Source: Nocardia higoensis
GTDB taxonomy: Bacteria > Actinomycetota > Actinomycetes > Mycobacteriales > Mycobacteriaceae
Direction: 5' to 3'
Assembly (NCBI RefSeq): GCF_015477835.1
Contig: NZ_JADLQN010000009.1
Span: 31,533-95,532 of the forward strand
DNA length: 64,000 bases
The translations under genes and the position numbers were made by a program. The notes under the pieces are model-generated. The model had not been told where the DNA came from. It ran no database searches and saw only the letters and a program-made list of their open reading frames with translations. Positions 43,818 through 52,733 of the stretch are shown here, piece by piece. Each line of letters opens with the position of its first letter. Position 1 is the first letter of the stretch.

Positions 43818-43851
43818 TGGAGGGTGACGGCCCTCACCGACGGCCGCCCAT

Positions 43852-43882
43852 TAGGCTGGTAGCGGCAACTTTCCTGTTGCCG
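43852..43882 (+). promoter_or_regulatory. hisD promoter with palindrome at the transcription start
   Basis: TAGGCT (43852-43857) fits a -10 element. Just downstream, CGGCAAC-tttcct-GTTGCCG (43863-43882) is a perfect 7-bp inverted repeat located where transcription would begin. It could be an operator or a leader hairpin. Confidence 0.5.
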
Positions 43883-43914
43883 GACCGCCGCCGGACGAAG
43901 GAATCGACACCGAC

Positions 43915-45252
43915 ATGACATCCCGCATCGAGCTCGCCCGCGTCGATCTGCGCGGTCGTACTCCTTCCACTGCCGAGCTGCGCACCGCGCTGCCGCGTGG
44001 AGGAGTCGACGTGGACTCGGTGCTCCACCATGTGCGGCCGGTGGTCGAGGCGGTGCGCGATCGCGGCGCGGCGGCGGCCCTGGAGTACGGCGAGAAGTTC
44101 GACGGGGTCGTCCCGGAGACCGTGCGGGTGCCCGCCGAGCAGCTGCGCCGCGCGCTCGACGAACTCGATCCCGCCGTCCGCGCGGCACTCGAGGAATCCA
44201 TCTCCCGCGCGCGCAAGGTGCACGCCGACCAGCGGCGCACCGACACCACCACCGAAGTCGTGCCCGGCGGCACCGTCACCGAGCGGTGGGTGCCGGTGGA
44301 GCGCGTCGGGCTGTACGTGCCCGGCGGCAATGCCGTCTACCCGTCCAGCGTGGTGATGAATGTCGTGCCCGCCCAGGCCGCGGGCGTCGGCTCGCTGGTC
44401 GTGGCTTCTCCGCCGCAGGCGAACTTCGGTGGGCTGCCGCACCCGACCATCCTGGCCGCCGCGCGATTGCTCGGCGTCGACGAGGTGTGGGCGGTCGGCG
44501 GCGCGCAGGCCGTGGCACTGCTGTCCTACGGCGGCACCGACACCGACAGCGGCGAACTCGCGCCGGTCGATCTGATCACCGGCCCGGGCAACATCTATGT
44601 CACCGCCGCCAAGCGACTGTGCCGCGGCCTGGTCGGTATCGACGCCGAAGCGGGCCCCACCGAGATCGCGATCCTGGCCGACGCCACCGCCGACCCCGCG
44701 CACGTGGCCGCCGACATGATCAGCCAGGCCGAACACGACGTGCTCGCCGCCAGCGTGCTGGTCACCGACAGCGCGGCGCTGGCCGACGCGGTGGACGCCG
44801 CGCTGTCCGCGCAGATGCCCGTGGTCAAGCACGCCGAGCGGGTGCGCGCCGCGCTGACCGGCGCGCAGTCGGGCACCGTGCTGGTCGACGACATCGACCA
44901 GGGGCTGCGGGTGGTCGACGCCTACGCCGCCGAACACCTCGAGATCCAGACCGCCGACGCCCCGGCCGTGGCCGCGCGGGTGCGCAATGCCGGCGCGGTG
45001 TTCGTCGGCGCCTACGCCCCGGTCAGCCTGGGCGACTACTGCGCGGGCTCCAACCACGTGCTGCCCACCGCCGGCTGTGCCCGGCACTCCTCGGGCCTGA
45101 GCGTGCAGACCTTCCTGCGCGGCATCCACGTCGTCGAATACACCGAGGCGGCGTTGAAGGACGTCGCCGGACACGTGGTCGCGCTGTCGACCGCCGAGGA
45201 TCTGCCCGCGCACGGTCAGGCCGTGACGGTGCGATTCGAGTCGCTGGCATGA
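43915..45252 (+). CDS. hisD: Histidinol dehydrogenase
   Basis: 445 residues. Family signatures include GLYVPGGNAVYPSSVVMN, LITGPGNIYVTAAKR, DAEAGPTEIAILAD, MISQAEHD and SGLSVQTFLR. It catalyses the last two oxidations, L-histidinol to L-histidine. First gene of the plus-strand hisDCBH run; it overlaps hisC (ATGA). Confidence 0.97.
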   Translation: MTSRIELARVDLRGRTPSTAELRTALPRGGVDVDSVLHHVRPVVEAVRDRGAAAALEYGEKFDGVVPETVRVPAEQLRRALDELDPAVRAALEESISRARKVHADQRRTDTTTEVVPGGTVTERWVPVERVGLYVPGGNAVYPSSVVMNVVPAQAAGVGSLVVASPPQANFGGLPHPTILAAARLLGVDEVWAVGGAQAVALLSYGGTDTDSGELAPVDLITGPGNIYVTAAKRLCRGLVGIDAEAGPTEIAILADATADPAHVAADMISQAEHDVLAASVLVTDSAALADAVDAALSAQMPVVKHAERVRAALTGAQSGTVLVDDIDQGLRVVDAYAAEHLEIQTADAPAVAARVRNAGAVFVGAYAPVSLGDYCAGSNHVLPTAGCARHSSGLSVQTFLRGIHVVEYTEAALKDVAGHVVALSTAEDLPAHGQAVTVRFESLA

Positions 45253-46526
45253 GCCGGGTGGACGCGGTGAACCCCGCCTCCGAGCACGGGGTCGCCGAGC
45301 GAGATCTCGTCGTGCGGGCCGACGCCGGTGCGCAAGCTGCTCCCGCGGTGCCGGGCGCGAGCGCAACTTTGGCCGATCTGCCGTTGCGGGAGAACCTGCG
45401 CGGCAAATCGCCCTACGGCGCACCGCAATTGACGGTGCCGGTGCAGCTCAACACCAACGAGAACCCGCACCCGCCCAGCAAGGCCCTCGTCGACGACGTC
45501 GCCGAGGCCGTGCGTGCCGCCGCCGCCGACCTGCACCGCTACCCCGACCGTGACGCCGTCGCGCTGCGCACCGACCTGGCCGCGTACCTCACCCGCCAGA
45601 CCGGCGTCGCCGTCGGGGCCGCGAACGTGTGGGCGGCCAACGGCTCCAACGAGATCCTGCAGCAGTTGCTGCAGGCTTTCGGCGGACCGGGCCGCCGCGC
45701 GCTGGGCTTCGTGCCCTCGTATTCGATGCACCCCATCATCTCCGAGGGCATCGATACCGAGTGGGTGGAAGCCGAGCGCAACGCCGACTTCTCCCTCGAC
45801 GTGGACTACGCGGTGGCGGCCATCGCCGAGCGCCGTCCCGACGTGGTGTTCGTGACGAGCCCCAACAATCCGACCGGGCACAGCATTCCGTTCGACGACC
45901 TGGCGCGCGTCCTCGAGGTCGCGCCGGGCATCGTCGTGGTGGACGAGGCCTACGCCGAGTTCTCCGCGCAGCCCAGCGCCATCGGCCTGATCGACCGCTT
46001 CCCGGCGAAGCTGGTGGTCAGCCGGACCATGAGCAAGGCGTTCGCCTTCGCGGGCGGGCGGCTCGGCTATCTGGTCGCCGCTCCGGCGGTGATCGACGCG
46101 CTGCTGCTGGTGCGCCTGCCGTACCACCTGTCGGTGGTCACCCAGGCCGCCGCGCGGGCCGCGCTGCGCCATGCCGACGAAACCCTCGGCAGCGTCGCCG
46201 AATTGGCGGCCCAGCGCGATCGGGTGGCGGCGGCGCTGACCGAGATGGGCTACGACGTGGTGCCCAGCGACGCCAACTTCCTGCTGTTCGGCTCCTTCGC
46301 CGACGCACCACGCGCCTGGCAGCGCTACCTCGATCACGGCGTGCTCATCCGCGATGTCGGCATCCCGGGGCATCTGCGCGCCACCATCGGCCTGGCCGCC
46401 GAGAACGACGAGTTCCTGCGCGTGAGCGCACTGCTGGCCGCCGACGAGATCCGCCCCGCTGTGTCCGGTGGCTCGGAGAACTCCGGCGAGGCAGCACTTT
46501 CCAGCGACGAACGAGGCACGAAATGA
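45249..46526 (+). CDS. hisC: Histidinol-phosphate aminotransferase
   Basis: 425 residues. PLP-enzyme signatures: LNTNENPHPPS, SPNNPTGHSIPFDD, VVDEAYAEF and the Schiff-base Lys in SRTMSKAFAFAGGRLGY. The first 45 residues (Ala/Val-rich) are an extension beyond the usual start. The ATG at 45249 overlaps the hisD stop; a later start cannot be excluded. It overlaps hisB by 4 nt. Confidence 0.96.
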   Translation: MSRVDAVNPASEHGVAERDLVVRADAGAQAAPAVPGASATLADLPLRENLRGKSPYGAPQLTVPVQLNTNENPHPPSKALVDDVAEAVRAAAADLHRYPDRDAVALRTDLAAYLTRQTGVAVGAANVWAANGSNEILQQLLQAFGGPGRRALGFVPSYSMHPIISEGIDTEWVEAERNADFSLDVDYAVAAIAERRPDVVFVTSPNNPTGHSIPFDDLARVLEVAPGIVVVDEAYAEFSAQPSAIGLIDRFPAKLVVSRTMSKAFAFAGGRLGYLVAAPAVIDALLLVRLPYHLSVVTQAAARAALRHADETLGSVAELAAQRDRVAAALTEMGYDVVPSDANFLLFGSFADAPRAWQRYLDHGVLIRDVGIPGHLRATIGLAAENDEFLRVSALLAADEIRPAVSGGSENSGEAALSSDERGTK

Positions 46527-47164
46527 CCCAAGCCCACCGCAGGGCGCGCGTCGAACGCGTCACCAAGGAATCCAGCATCGTGGTCGACCTCGACCTCGAC
46601 GGCACCGGCCGCACCGAGATCAGCACCGGCGTGCCGTTCTACGACCACATGCTCACCGCGCTCGGCGCGCACGCCAGCTTCGATCTGACGGTGCAGGCCA
46701 CCGGCGACATCCAAATCGAAGCGCACCACACCGTCGAGGACACCGCCATCGTCTTCGGGCAGGCGCTCGGGCAGGCACTGGGCGACAAGTCGGGAATCCG
46801 CCGCTTCGGCGACGCGTTCATCCCGATGGACGAGACACTCGCGCACGCCTCGGTCGATGTGTCCGGCCGTCCCTACTGCGTGCACATCGGCGAGCCGGAC
46901 CACCTGCTGCACACGGTGATCCCCGGTTCCCCGGTGCGCGGCACCGGTGATCCCGGCGCGCCGTACTCGACGGTGCTCAACCGGCACGTCTTCGAGTCGA
47001 TCGCCCTCAACGCCCGCATCGCCCTGCACGTGCGGGTCCTCTACGGACGCGACCAGCACCACATCACCGAGGCCGAATTCAAGGCGGTGGCCCGCGCGCT
47101 GCGCGCCGCCGTGGAGCCGGACCCGCGGGTCACCGGTGTGCCGTCCACGAAGGGAACGCTGTGA
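46523..47164 (+). CDS. hisB: Imidazoleglycerol-phosphate dehydratase
   Basis: 213 residues, monofunctional type. The metal-binding signatures HHTVEDTAIVFGQALG and DQHHITEAEFKA are present. It dehydrates imidazole glycerol phosphate to imidazole acetol phosphate. ATGA overlap with hisC and GTGA overlap with hisH. Confidence 0.97.
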   Translation: MTQAHRRARVERVTKESSIVVDLDLDGTGRTEISTGVPFYDHMLTALGAHASFDLTVQATGDIQIEAHHTVEDTAIVFGQALGQALGDKSGIRRFGDAFIPMDETLAHASVDVSGRPYCVHIGEPDHLLHTVIPGSPVRGTGDPGAPYSTVLNRHVFESIALNARIALHVRVLYGRDQHHITEAEFKAVARALRAAVEPDPRVTGVPSTKGTL

Positions 47165-47838
47165 CTACCGATGCCTATGGATCGGCAACGAATGCCGATG
47201 GGGCGACAACGAAATCCGTCGTCCTGCTGGACTACGGCTCGGGCAACCTGCACTCGGCCGAGCGCGCGCTGGTGCGGGCGGGCGCCCAGGTCGAGGTGAC
47301 CGCCGACCCGCACGCCGCGCTGGCCGCCGACGGCCTGGTGGTGCCCGGCGTCGGCGCGTTCGCGGCCTGCATGGCCGGGTTGCTCGCGGTGCGCGGGGAG
47401 AAGATCATCGGCCAGCGCCTGGCGGGCGGACGTCCGGTGCTGGGCATCTGCGTCGGCATGCAGATCCTGTTCGAGCGCGGCGTCGAGTTCGGCGTCGAGA
47501 CCGAAGGCTGCGCCGAATGGCCGGGGGTGGTCGAACGCCTGGACGCGCCGGTGCTGCCGCACATGGGCTGGAACACCGTCACCGCGCCCGAGGACAGCGT
47601 GCTCTTCGCGGGCCTGGACGCCGACACCCGCTTCTACTTCGTGCACTCCTACGCCGCCCAGAAGTGGGAGCTTCCCCCCAACGACCACATCGCACCCCCG
47701 AAACTCACCTGGGCCGAGCACGGCGTGCCGTTCCTGGCCGCCGTCGAGAACGGCCCGCTCTCGGCCACCCAGTTCCACCCCGAGAAGTCCGGCGACGCCG
47801 GTGCGCGACTGCTGCGCAACTGGGTGGACTCGCTGTGA
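47161..47838 (+). CDS. hisH: Imidazole glycerol phosphate synthase, glutamine amidotransferase subunit
   Basis: 225 residues. Class I amidotransferase triad Cys97 (GICVGMQ), His206 and Glu208 (FHPEKS). It supplies ammonia to HisF. The first 19 residues (MTTDAYGSATNADGATTK) are an unusual extension before VVLLDYGSGN. GTG start overlaps the hisB stop. hisA and hisF lie 1.4 and 3 kb away. Confidence 0.96.
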   Translation: MTTDAYGSATNADGATTKSVVLLDYGSGNLHSAERALVRAGAQVEVTADPHAALAADGLVVPGVGAFAACMAGLLAVRGEKIIGQRLAGGRPVLGICVGMQILFERGVEFGVETEGCAEWPGVVERLDAPVLPHMGWNTVTAPEDSVLFAGLDADTRFYFVHSYAAQKWELPPNDHIAPPKLTWAEHGVPFLAAVENGPLSATQFHPEKSGDAGARLLRNWVDSL

Positions 47839-47938
47839 TCCGCGCGTCGTCGGGTTGATTCCCGAGGGCGAAATGGGGGCCGGTCCCTGATCCGGCCCGA
47901 CGGTGCGCGGGGTGACACTCGGGCGAGGAGGTTCGCCC

Positions 47939-48469
47939 ATGAAATCCCTCGCCCTGCCCACCGCCGTCATCGGCGGCTACGCCGTGTTCGCCAGTTTCGC
48001 CTGCGCGGTCACCGTCACCGAGACGATGCTGTTCTATCCCAACGTCTTCCACGACGTCCCGCACTCCCTCGAGCTCACCGAGCAGTTCATGAGCGTGGTC
48101 GGCGTCGGCGATGTGCTGCGGCCGATGGGCGCGGTGCTCACCCTGGTCGCGCTCGCTGCCGCAGCGGTGTCGGCCCGCTCCCGGCTCGCCCGCGGCTGGA
48201 TCGCCGCGTCGGCGGCCTCGCTGATCACCGGCCAGTTCCTGCTCTCGGTCGCCTACCAGTGGCCGCGGGTGGACATCCTGTTCGACGATCGCGATCGGTA
48301 CTCGACGGAGGAACTCCGGCGGGCGGCGGACGAATTCCTCGTCGGCCAGGCACTGCGGGTCGGCGCGTGCACGCTGACCGCCGTGTTCGCCGTCGTGGCC
48401 GCCCTGGTCTGCTACCGCGCCCACGTCCTGAGCTCGGCCCAGCGCAAGGCCGAAGCGGCGCTCGACTGA
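47939..48469 (+). CDS. Four-helix membrane protein (possibly DUF1772-like)
   Basis: 176 residues with about four transmembrane helices. MLFYPNVFHDVPHSLELTEQFMSV between helices 1 and 2 resembles the DUF1772/anthrone-oxygenase-like membrane family, though I cannot confirm this. GAGGAGG precedes the ATG. It sits inside the his gene series, where mycobacteria have hisH next to hisA, so it is probably an insertion unrelated to histidine. Confidence 0.65.
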   Translation: MKSLALPTAVIGGYAVFASFACAVTVTETMLFYPNVFHDVPHSLELTEQFMSVVGVGDVLRPMGAVLTLVALAAAAVSARSRLARGWIAASAASLITGQFLLSVAYQWPRVDILFDDRDRYSTEELRRAADEFLVGQALRVGACTLTAVFAVVAALVCYRAHVLSSAQRKAEAALD

Positions 48470-48671
48470 TCCGAGGTCGCGCTGGACACCTCTGGCGTAG
48501 CAGGCTTCATGCTGATCAAGGTCGGCCGGCCTGTCATTCGTTCGGATGAATTCCGGTGCGGGCTTCGGTGGATGCGCAGCGAACGGTGTGGTCGGCTCCT
48601 ACACTCGGCTCATCCACGGGGGTGTCGTGGACTCGCCGACGGGTTCCCCTCCCGCAATGGGAGGGGGCCAT

Positions 48672-49199
48672 ATGCCGTCGATCAGAGATTGGTACGACGA
48701 CCGCGCGCATCGCGACGATCTCGATCCCCGATACGACCGTGAAAATGACGACGTACGTGATCACCCGCAGTTCGGTGAGTTGCCGCAGCGCATCTGGACG
48801 GCCTCGCCGGCTCAGCGGAAGTCCGAGCGCCGGAAGAAGCGCCCCGCGGAGTCGGCGCCGCGCAATTGGCAGGCATTCGTCGCAGGCTGGTTGAAGGCGC
48901 GTCCACACGGGTCGAACGCCGATTGTATTGCCGCCGCGCGTGCACATGGCTACCCGATGATCACACGGAAGATGGTCTCCGAAGTCCGTAGGAGCTTGCT
49001 CGCGTCGGCGGCGAACGCTTCTCCTGCGAAGCGTTCCAAGCGGAGAGGACGAGGGACGGGCCGGGCGGTGCCGTCGGCGAACTCCGTGACCAAATCGGTC
49101 GTAGCCCCGATCCGGCCGGAGAGCATTCCTGTTCCGCGTACCCCCTGCCCGTCGTGCGACATGGTGCCGGACTACAGCGGGCGGTGCCGTTGCGGATGA
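48672..49199 (+). CDS. Hypothetical basic protein with C-terminal cysteine ribbon
   Basis: 175 residues. An acidic N-terminus (WYDDRAHRDDLDPRYD) is followed by a basic middle with an HTH-like helical stretch (NADCIAAARAHGYPMITRKM, then VSEVRRSLL) and a C-terminal CPSCDMVPDYSGRCRC that could bind zinc. Function unknown; DNA or RNA binding is plausible. GAGGGGG precedes the ATG. Base composition is less GC-rich than the flanking his genes, suggesting transfer. An in-frame ATG at 48657 is possible. Confidence 0.55.
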   Translation: MPSIRDWYDDRAHRDDLDPRYDRENDDVRDHPQFGELPQRIWTASPAQRKSERRKKRPAESAPRNWQAFVAGWLKARPHGSNADCIAAARAHGYPMITRKMVSEVRRSLLASAANASPAKRSKRRGRGTGRAVPSANSVTKSVVAPIRPESIPVPRTPCPSCDMVPDYSGRCRCG

Positions 49200-49261
49200 C
49201 CTGGGTCGGGTCGCTGACCGGGGCAGGCGGGCCCCGGCGCGGGTAACGGCAGATTGCCTAC

Positions 49262-49267
49262 TAAGCT
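49262..49267 (+). promoter_or_regulatory. Leaderless-type -10 element of hisA
   Basis: TAAGCT stands 7 nt before the GTG start at 49275, with no ribosome site between. It indicates that hisA onward has its own promoter after the inserted genes. Confidence 0.5.
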
Positions 49268-49274
49268 GCCCGGA

Positions 49275-50006
49275 GTGAGTCTTGTGCTGCTGCCCGCCGT
49301 CGATGTCGCCAATGGAGAGGCCGTGCGCCTCGTTCAGGGGGAGGCCGGTAGCGAAACCAGCTACGGCTCGCCGCGCGAGGCTGCTCTCGCGTGGCAGGAG
49401 GCCGGCGCCGAATGGGTGCATCTGGTCGATCTGGACGCCGCGTTCGGTCGCGGTTCCAATCGTGAGCTGCTCGCGCAGGTCGTCGGCGAACTCGATGTGA
49501 AGGTCGAGCTGTCCGGCGGTATCCGCGACGACGAGTCCCTCGAGGCCGCGCTGGCGACCGGCTGCGCCCGGGTCAATCTCGGCACCGCCGCGCTCGAGGA
49601 CCCGCAGTGGTGTGCCTCGGCCATCGCCAAGCACGGCGAGCGCATCGCCGTCGGTCTGGACGTGCGCATCATCGACGGCGACTACCGGCTGCGCGGGCGC
49701 GGCTGGGTGAGCGACGGCGGCGACCTGTGGGAGGTGCTCGAGCGCCTGGAGGGCGACGGCTGCTCGCGTTATGTGGTCACCGACGTCACCAAGGACGGCA
49801 CCCTCACCGGTCCGAACCTGGACCTGCTGCGCGAGGTGTGCGCGGCCACCGACGCGCCGGTGATCGCGTCGGGCGGTGTGTCCACCATCGAGGATCTGGT
49901 CGCCATCGCGGGGCTGGTGCCCGACGGCGTGGAGGGCTCGATCGTCGGCAAGGCGCTGTACGCGGGCCGGTTCACCCTGCCCGAGGCGCTGGCCGCGGTG
50001 CGCTGA
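49275..50006 (+). CDS. priA: ProFAR isomerase (HisA/PriA type)
   Basis: 243 residues, beta/alpha barrel beginning MSLVLLPAVDVANGEAVRL, with the catalytic Asp of strand 1 and VVTDVTKDGTLTGPN of the C-terminal half. In actinobacteria without trpF the enzyme (PriA) serves both histidine and tryptophan synthesis; no trpF is seen in the trp cluster here, which supports the dual role. GTG at 49275 matches the known N-terminus; seven further in-frame codons upstream look non-coding. Confidence 0.95.
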   Translation: MSLVLLPAVDVANGEAVRLVQGEAGSETSYGSPREAALAWQEAGAEWVHLVDLDAAFGRGSNRELLAQVVGELDVKVELSGGIRDDESLEAALATGCARVNLGTAALEDPQWCASAIAKHGERIAVGLDVRIIDGDYRLRGRGWVSDGGDLWEVLERLEGDGCSRYVVTDVTKDGTLTGPNLDLLREVCAATDAPVIASGGVSTIEDLVAIAGLVPDGVEGSIVGKALYAGRFTLPEALAAVR

Positions 50007-50015
50007 CCCGCAACG

Positions 50016-50861
50016 ATGGCTGCCGACCCGAACGCCGCTCTACCCGATCTTTCCGGCCTGCTCGACATCGCGAGTGACATCCTCGACGGCGCGGCCGAGC
50101 GGTTCGTGCACGGCATCGGCGCGCCGAGCGCGGTGGCCAAGGGCCGCAACGACTTCGCCACGGAGTTCGATCTCGAACTGGAACGCACTGTGTCGGCGGC
50201 CCTGTGGGAGCGTACCGGGATCGCGGTGCACGGCGAGGAGTTCGGCGGCCCGCAGCTCACCTCGGGCACCGCGTGGGTGCTCGACCCGATCGACGGCACC
50301 TTCAACTACTCCGCCGGGCACCCGCTCTCGGCCATCCTGCTCGCCCTCGTCCGCGACGGTGAGCCCGTTCTGGGCATGACCTGGCTGCCGTTGCTGGGTA
50401 GACGCTACGCCGCTGTGCGGGGTGGGCCGCTGCTGATCGACGGCGAGCCGGTGCCGCCGCTGCCGACCGGCAGACTGGCCGAGTCCATGATCGGTTTCGG
50501 CACTTTCAATCTGGACTCCGAGGGCCGCATCCCCGGCCGCTTCCGATTCGATCTGCTCGGCTCGCTGAGCACCTTGTCCTCCCGGGTGCGTATGCACGGC
50601 TCGACCGGCATCGATCTGGCGTTCACCGCCTCCGGCGTGCTCGGCGGCACGATCGTGTTCGGGCACCATCCGTGGGACAACGCGGCCGGTGTCGCGCTGG
50701 TCAGGGCCGCGGGCGGGGTGGTCACCGACCTGGCGGGCGAGCCGTGGACGATCACCTCGGGGTCGGTGCTGGCCGCCGCGCCCGGGGTGCACGCCGAACT
50801 GCTGGAAATGATCTGCGCGGTCGCCGACCCGGCGGCCGCCGAGGAAGGAATCGATCGATGA
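50016..50861 (+). CDS. impA: Inositol-monophosphatase-like phosphatase (ImpA/HisN-like)
   Basis: 281 residues. Metal-binding motifs GEEFGG (near residue 75), LDPIDGTFNY (near 90) and PWDNAAG (near 218) are intact. Lies between hisA and hisF, as Rv1604 does. Members act on inositol phosphate or histidinol phosphate; the his context makes a histidinol-phosphatase role attractive, since no other such enzyme is visible, but this is inference. Confidence 0.9.
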   Translation: MAADPNAALPDLSGLLDIASDILDGAAERFVHGIGAPSAVAKGRNDFATEFDLELERTVSAALWERTGIAVHGEEFGGPQLTSGTAWVLDPIDGTFNYSAGHPLSAILLALVRDGEPVLGMTWLPLLGRRYAAVRGGPLLIDGEPVPPLPTGRLAESMIGFGTFNLDSEGRIPGRFRFDLLGSLSTLSSRVRMHGSTGIDLAFTASGVLGGTIVFGHHPWDNAAGVALVRAAGGVVTDLAGEPWTITSGSVLAAAPGVHAELLEMICAVADPAAAEEGIDR

Positions 50862-50874
50862 CAGGGTGCACCCG

Positions 50875-51684
50875 ATGACACTGGCGGTACGCGTGATCCC
50901 GTGTCTGGACGTGGACGCGGGCCGGGTGGTCAAGGGCGTCAACTTCCAGAACCTGCGCGACGCGGGCGACCCGGTCGAACTGGCCGCGAGCTACGACGCC
51001 CAGGGCGCCGACGAACTGACCTTCCTCGATGTCACCGCCTCCACCGGCGATCGCGGCACCATGATCGACGTGGTGACCCGCACCGCCGAACAGATCTTCA
51101 TCCCGCTCACCGTGGGCGGCGGCGTGCGCACCGTGGAGGACGTCGACCGGCTGCTGCGCGCGGGCGCGGACAAGGTATCGGTGAACACCGCCGCCATCGC
51201 CCGTCCCGAGGTGCTGCGTGAGATGTCCGAGCGTTTCGGCTCGCAGTGCATCGTGCTCTCGGTGGATGCCCGCACCGTGCCCGAGGGGCAGCCGCCCACC
51301 CCGTCGGGCTGGGAGGTCACCACGCACGGTGGCAAGCGCGGCACCGGTATCGACGCGATCGAGTGGGCCCGGCGCGGCGCCGAACTCGGCGTGGGTGAGA
51401 TCCTGCTCAATTCTATGGATGCCGACGGCACCAAGGCAGGCTTCGACCTGGCGATGATCCGTGCGGTGCGGGCGGCGGTGTCGATCCCGGTGATCGCCAG
51501 CGGCGGCGCCGGTGCGGTCGAGCACTTCGCCCCCGCTGTGCGGGCCGGGGCCGACGCCGTGCTGGCGGCCAGCGTCTTCCACTTCGGCGACCTCACCATC
51601 GGCCAGGTCAAGGACTCGCTGCGCGCCGCCGACCTGGTGGTGCGCGCAACCCCGCCGCCGCGCCGCCGGACGCTCGGGATATAA
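50875..51684 (+). CDS. hisF: Imidazole glycerol phosphate synthase, cyclase subunit
   Basis: 269 residues, beta/alpha barrel with VRVIPCLDVDAGRVVKGVNF, DELTFLDVTAS and ASGGAGAVEHF. It forms imidazole glycerol phosphate and AICAR with HisH. Start chosen at ATG 50875 after AGGGTG; an in-frame GTG at 50866 adds three residues. An ATG at 50858 overlaps the impA stop but is out of frame and reads six codons. Confidence 0.96.
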   Translation: MTLAVRVIPCLDVDAGRVVKGVNFQNLRDAGDPVELAASYDAQGADELTFLDVTASTGDRGTMIDVVTRTAEQIFIPLTVGGGVRTVEDVDRLLRAGADKVSVNTAAIARPEVLREMSERFGSQCIVLSVDARTVPEGQPPTPSGWEVTTHGGKRGTGIDAIEWARRGAELGVGEILLNSMDADGTKAGFDLAMIRAVRAAVSIPVIASGGAGAVEHFAPAVRAGADAVLAASVFHFGDLTIGQVKDSLRAADLVVRATPPPRRRTLGI

Positions 51685-51691
51685 CGGAACC

Positions 51692-52039
51692 ATGACACTG
51701 GACCCCGCCATCGCCGCCCGGCTCAAGCGCAACGAAGCCGGTCTGGTCGCGGCCGTCGCGCAGGAACGCGCGACCGGCGATGTACTGATGATGGCGTGGA
51801 TGGACGACGAAGCGCTGGCCCGCACGCTCGAAACCCGCCGCGCCACCTACTACTCGCGGTCGCGTCAGCAGTACTGGGTCAAGGGCGAGACCTCCGGGCA
51901 CACCCAGTACGTGCACGAGGTGCGGTTGGACTGCGACGGCGACACCGTGCTGCTCGTCGTCGATCAGGAAGGTGCGGCCTGCCACACCGGCTCGCACACC
52001 TGCTTCGTCGCCGACGTGCTGCTCGGCACACCCGCCTGA
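51692..52039 (+). CDS. hisI: Phosphoribosyl-AMP cyclohydrolase
   Basis: 115 residues, monofunctional HisI without the HisE pyrophosphohydrolase. Zinc/magnesium motifs: LDCDGDTVLLVVDQ and ACHTGSHTCF. It opens the purine ring of PR-AMP. It starts 7 bp after hisF and ends 15 bp before the convergent marR gene. Confidence 0.96.
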   Translation: MTLDPAIAARLKRNEAGLVAAVAQERATGDVLMMAWMDDEALARTLETRRATYYSRSRQQYWVKGETSGHTQYVHEVRLDCDGDTVLLVVDQEGAACHTGSHTCFVADVLLGTPA

Positions 52040-52054
52040 GCCCGCCCGCGTAGC

Positions 52055-52543
52055 TCACACCACGGGGTACCGACCGGCATCGTCGGCGCCGCCGAGTTCG
52101 ATGTCCAGCCGGTGCTGCACTGCCACGGCGATCTCGGCCAGCGCGTCCTTCTGCTTGTCGTCGAGGGCGGCGAACACCAGTCGGCTGACTGTGGCGATGT
52201 AGCCGGGCGTCGCTTCCACGATCGTCAGATAGCCCTGATCGGTGAGCACGGCCTGGACGCCGCGCTTGCCTTCGGTGACCTTCCGTTCGGCCAGGCCGAG
52301 CCGCTCGAGCTTGGACACCACGTGCGACAGGCGCGACAGCGACGAGTGCACCCGCTGGGCCAGCTCGCTCATCTGCAGGCGATGCCCCGGCTGGTGCGAG
52401 AGCATGCTCATCACCACGAATTCGAAATGCGTAATGCCGGACTCCCGCTGCAGCCGGGTGTCCAGTACGCCGGGTAGCCGGTTCAGCAGGGCGACAATGG
52501 CATTCCACGCCTGCTGTTCGGCGGGGTCGAGCCGCTGCGCCAT
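52055..52543 (-). CDS. MarR-family transcriptional regulator
   Basis: 162 residues. Winged helix at about 35-105 with MSELAQRVHSSLSRLSHVVS (recognition region) and the wing RKVTEGKRGVQAVLT. GGAAGGGGG precedes the ATG at 52543. A perfect 9-bp palindrome 108 bp upstream is a likely autoregulatory site. Target genes are unknown; the upstream peroxiredoxin gene is on the same strand. Confidence 0.85.
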   Translation of the reverse strand: MAQRLDPAEQQAWNAIVALLNRLPGVLDTRLQRESGITHFEFVVMSMLSHQPGHRLQMSELAQRVHSSLSRLSHVVSKLERLGLAERKVTEGKRGVQAVLTDQGYLTIVEATPGYIATVSRLVFAALDDKQKDALAEIAVAVQHRLDIELGGADDAGRYPVV

Positions 52544-52650
52544 CTGCGCCCCCTTCCGGAATCCGGCGGCGACGAGAAGGGCGGCCGCCACCACTGCCCA
52601 CGAGTTTGCCACGGCTTCGCTCGCGAGTCAGCGAGCTGACGGCAGCGGTG

Positions 52651-52674
52651 AAATCATTCACATCGGAATGATTT
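52651..52674. promoter_or_regulatory. Palindromic operator upstream of the marR gene
   Basis: AAATCATTC-acatcg-GAATGATTT, perfect 9-bp arms around 6 nt, AT-rich in a GC-rich spacer between bcp and marR. Size and position fit a MarR operator. Confidence 0.68.
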
Positions 52675-52733
52675 CCGCTCGGTAGCAACGGCAGTGTCGT
52701 ATAGCCGCTCGGCTGGTGAGAGTGGTGAACGTG

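Noticed and set aside
50858..50875. ATG at 50858 as the hisF start
   Set aside because: It is out of frame with hisF and stops after six codons; the barrel motif follows the ATG at 50875.
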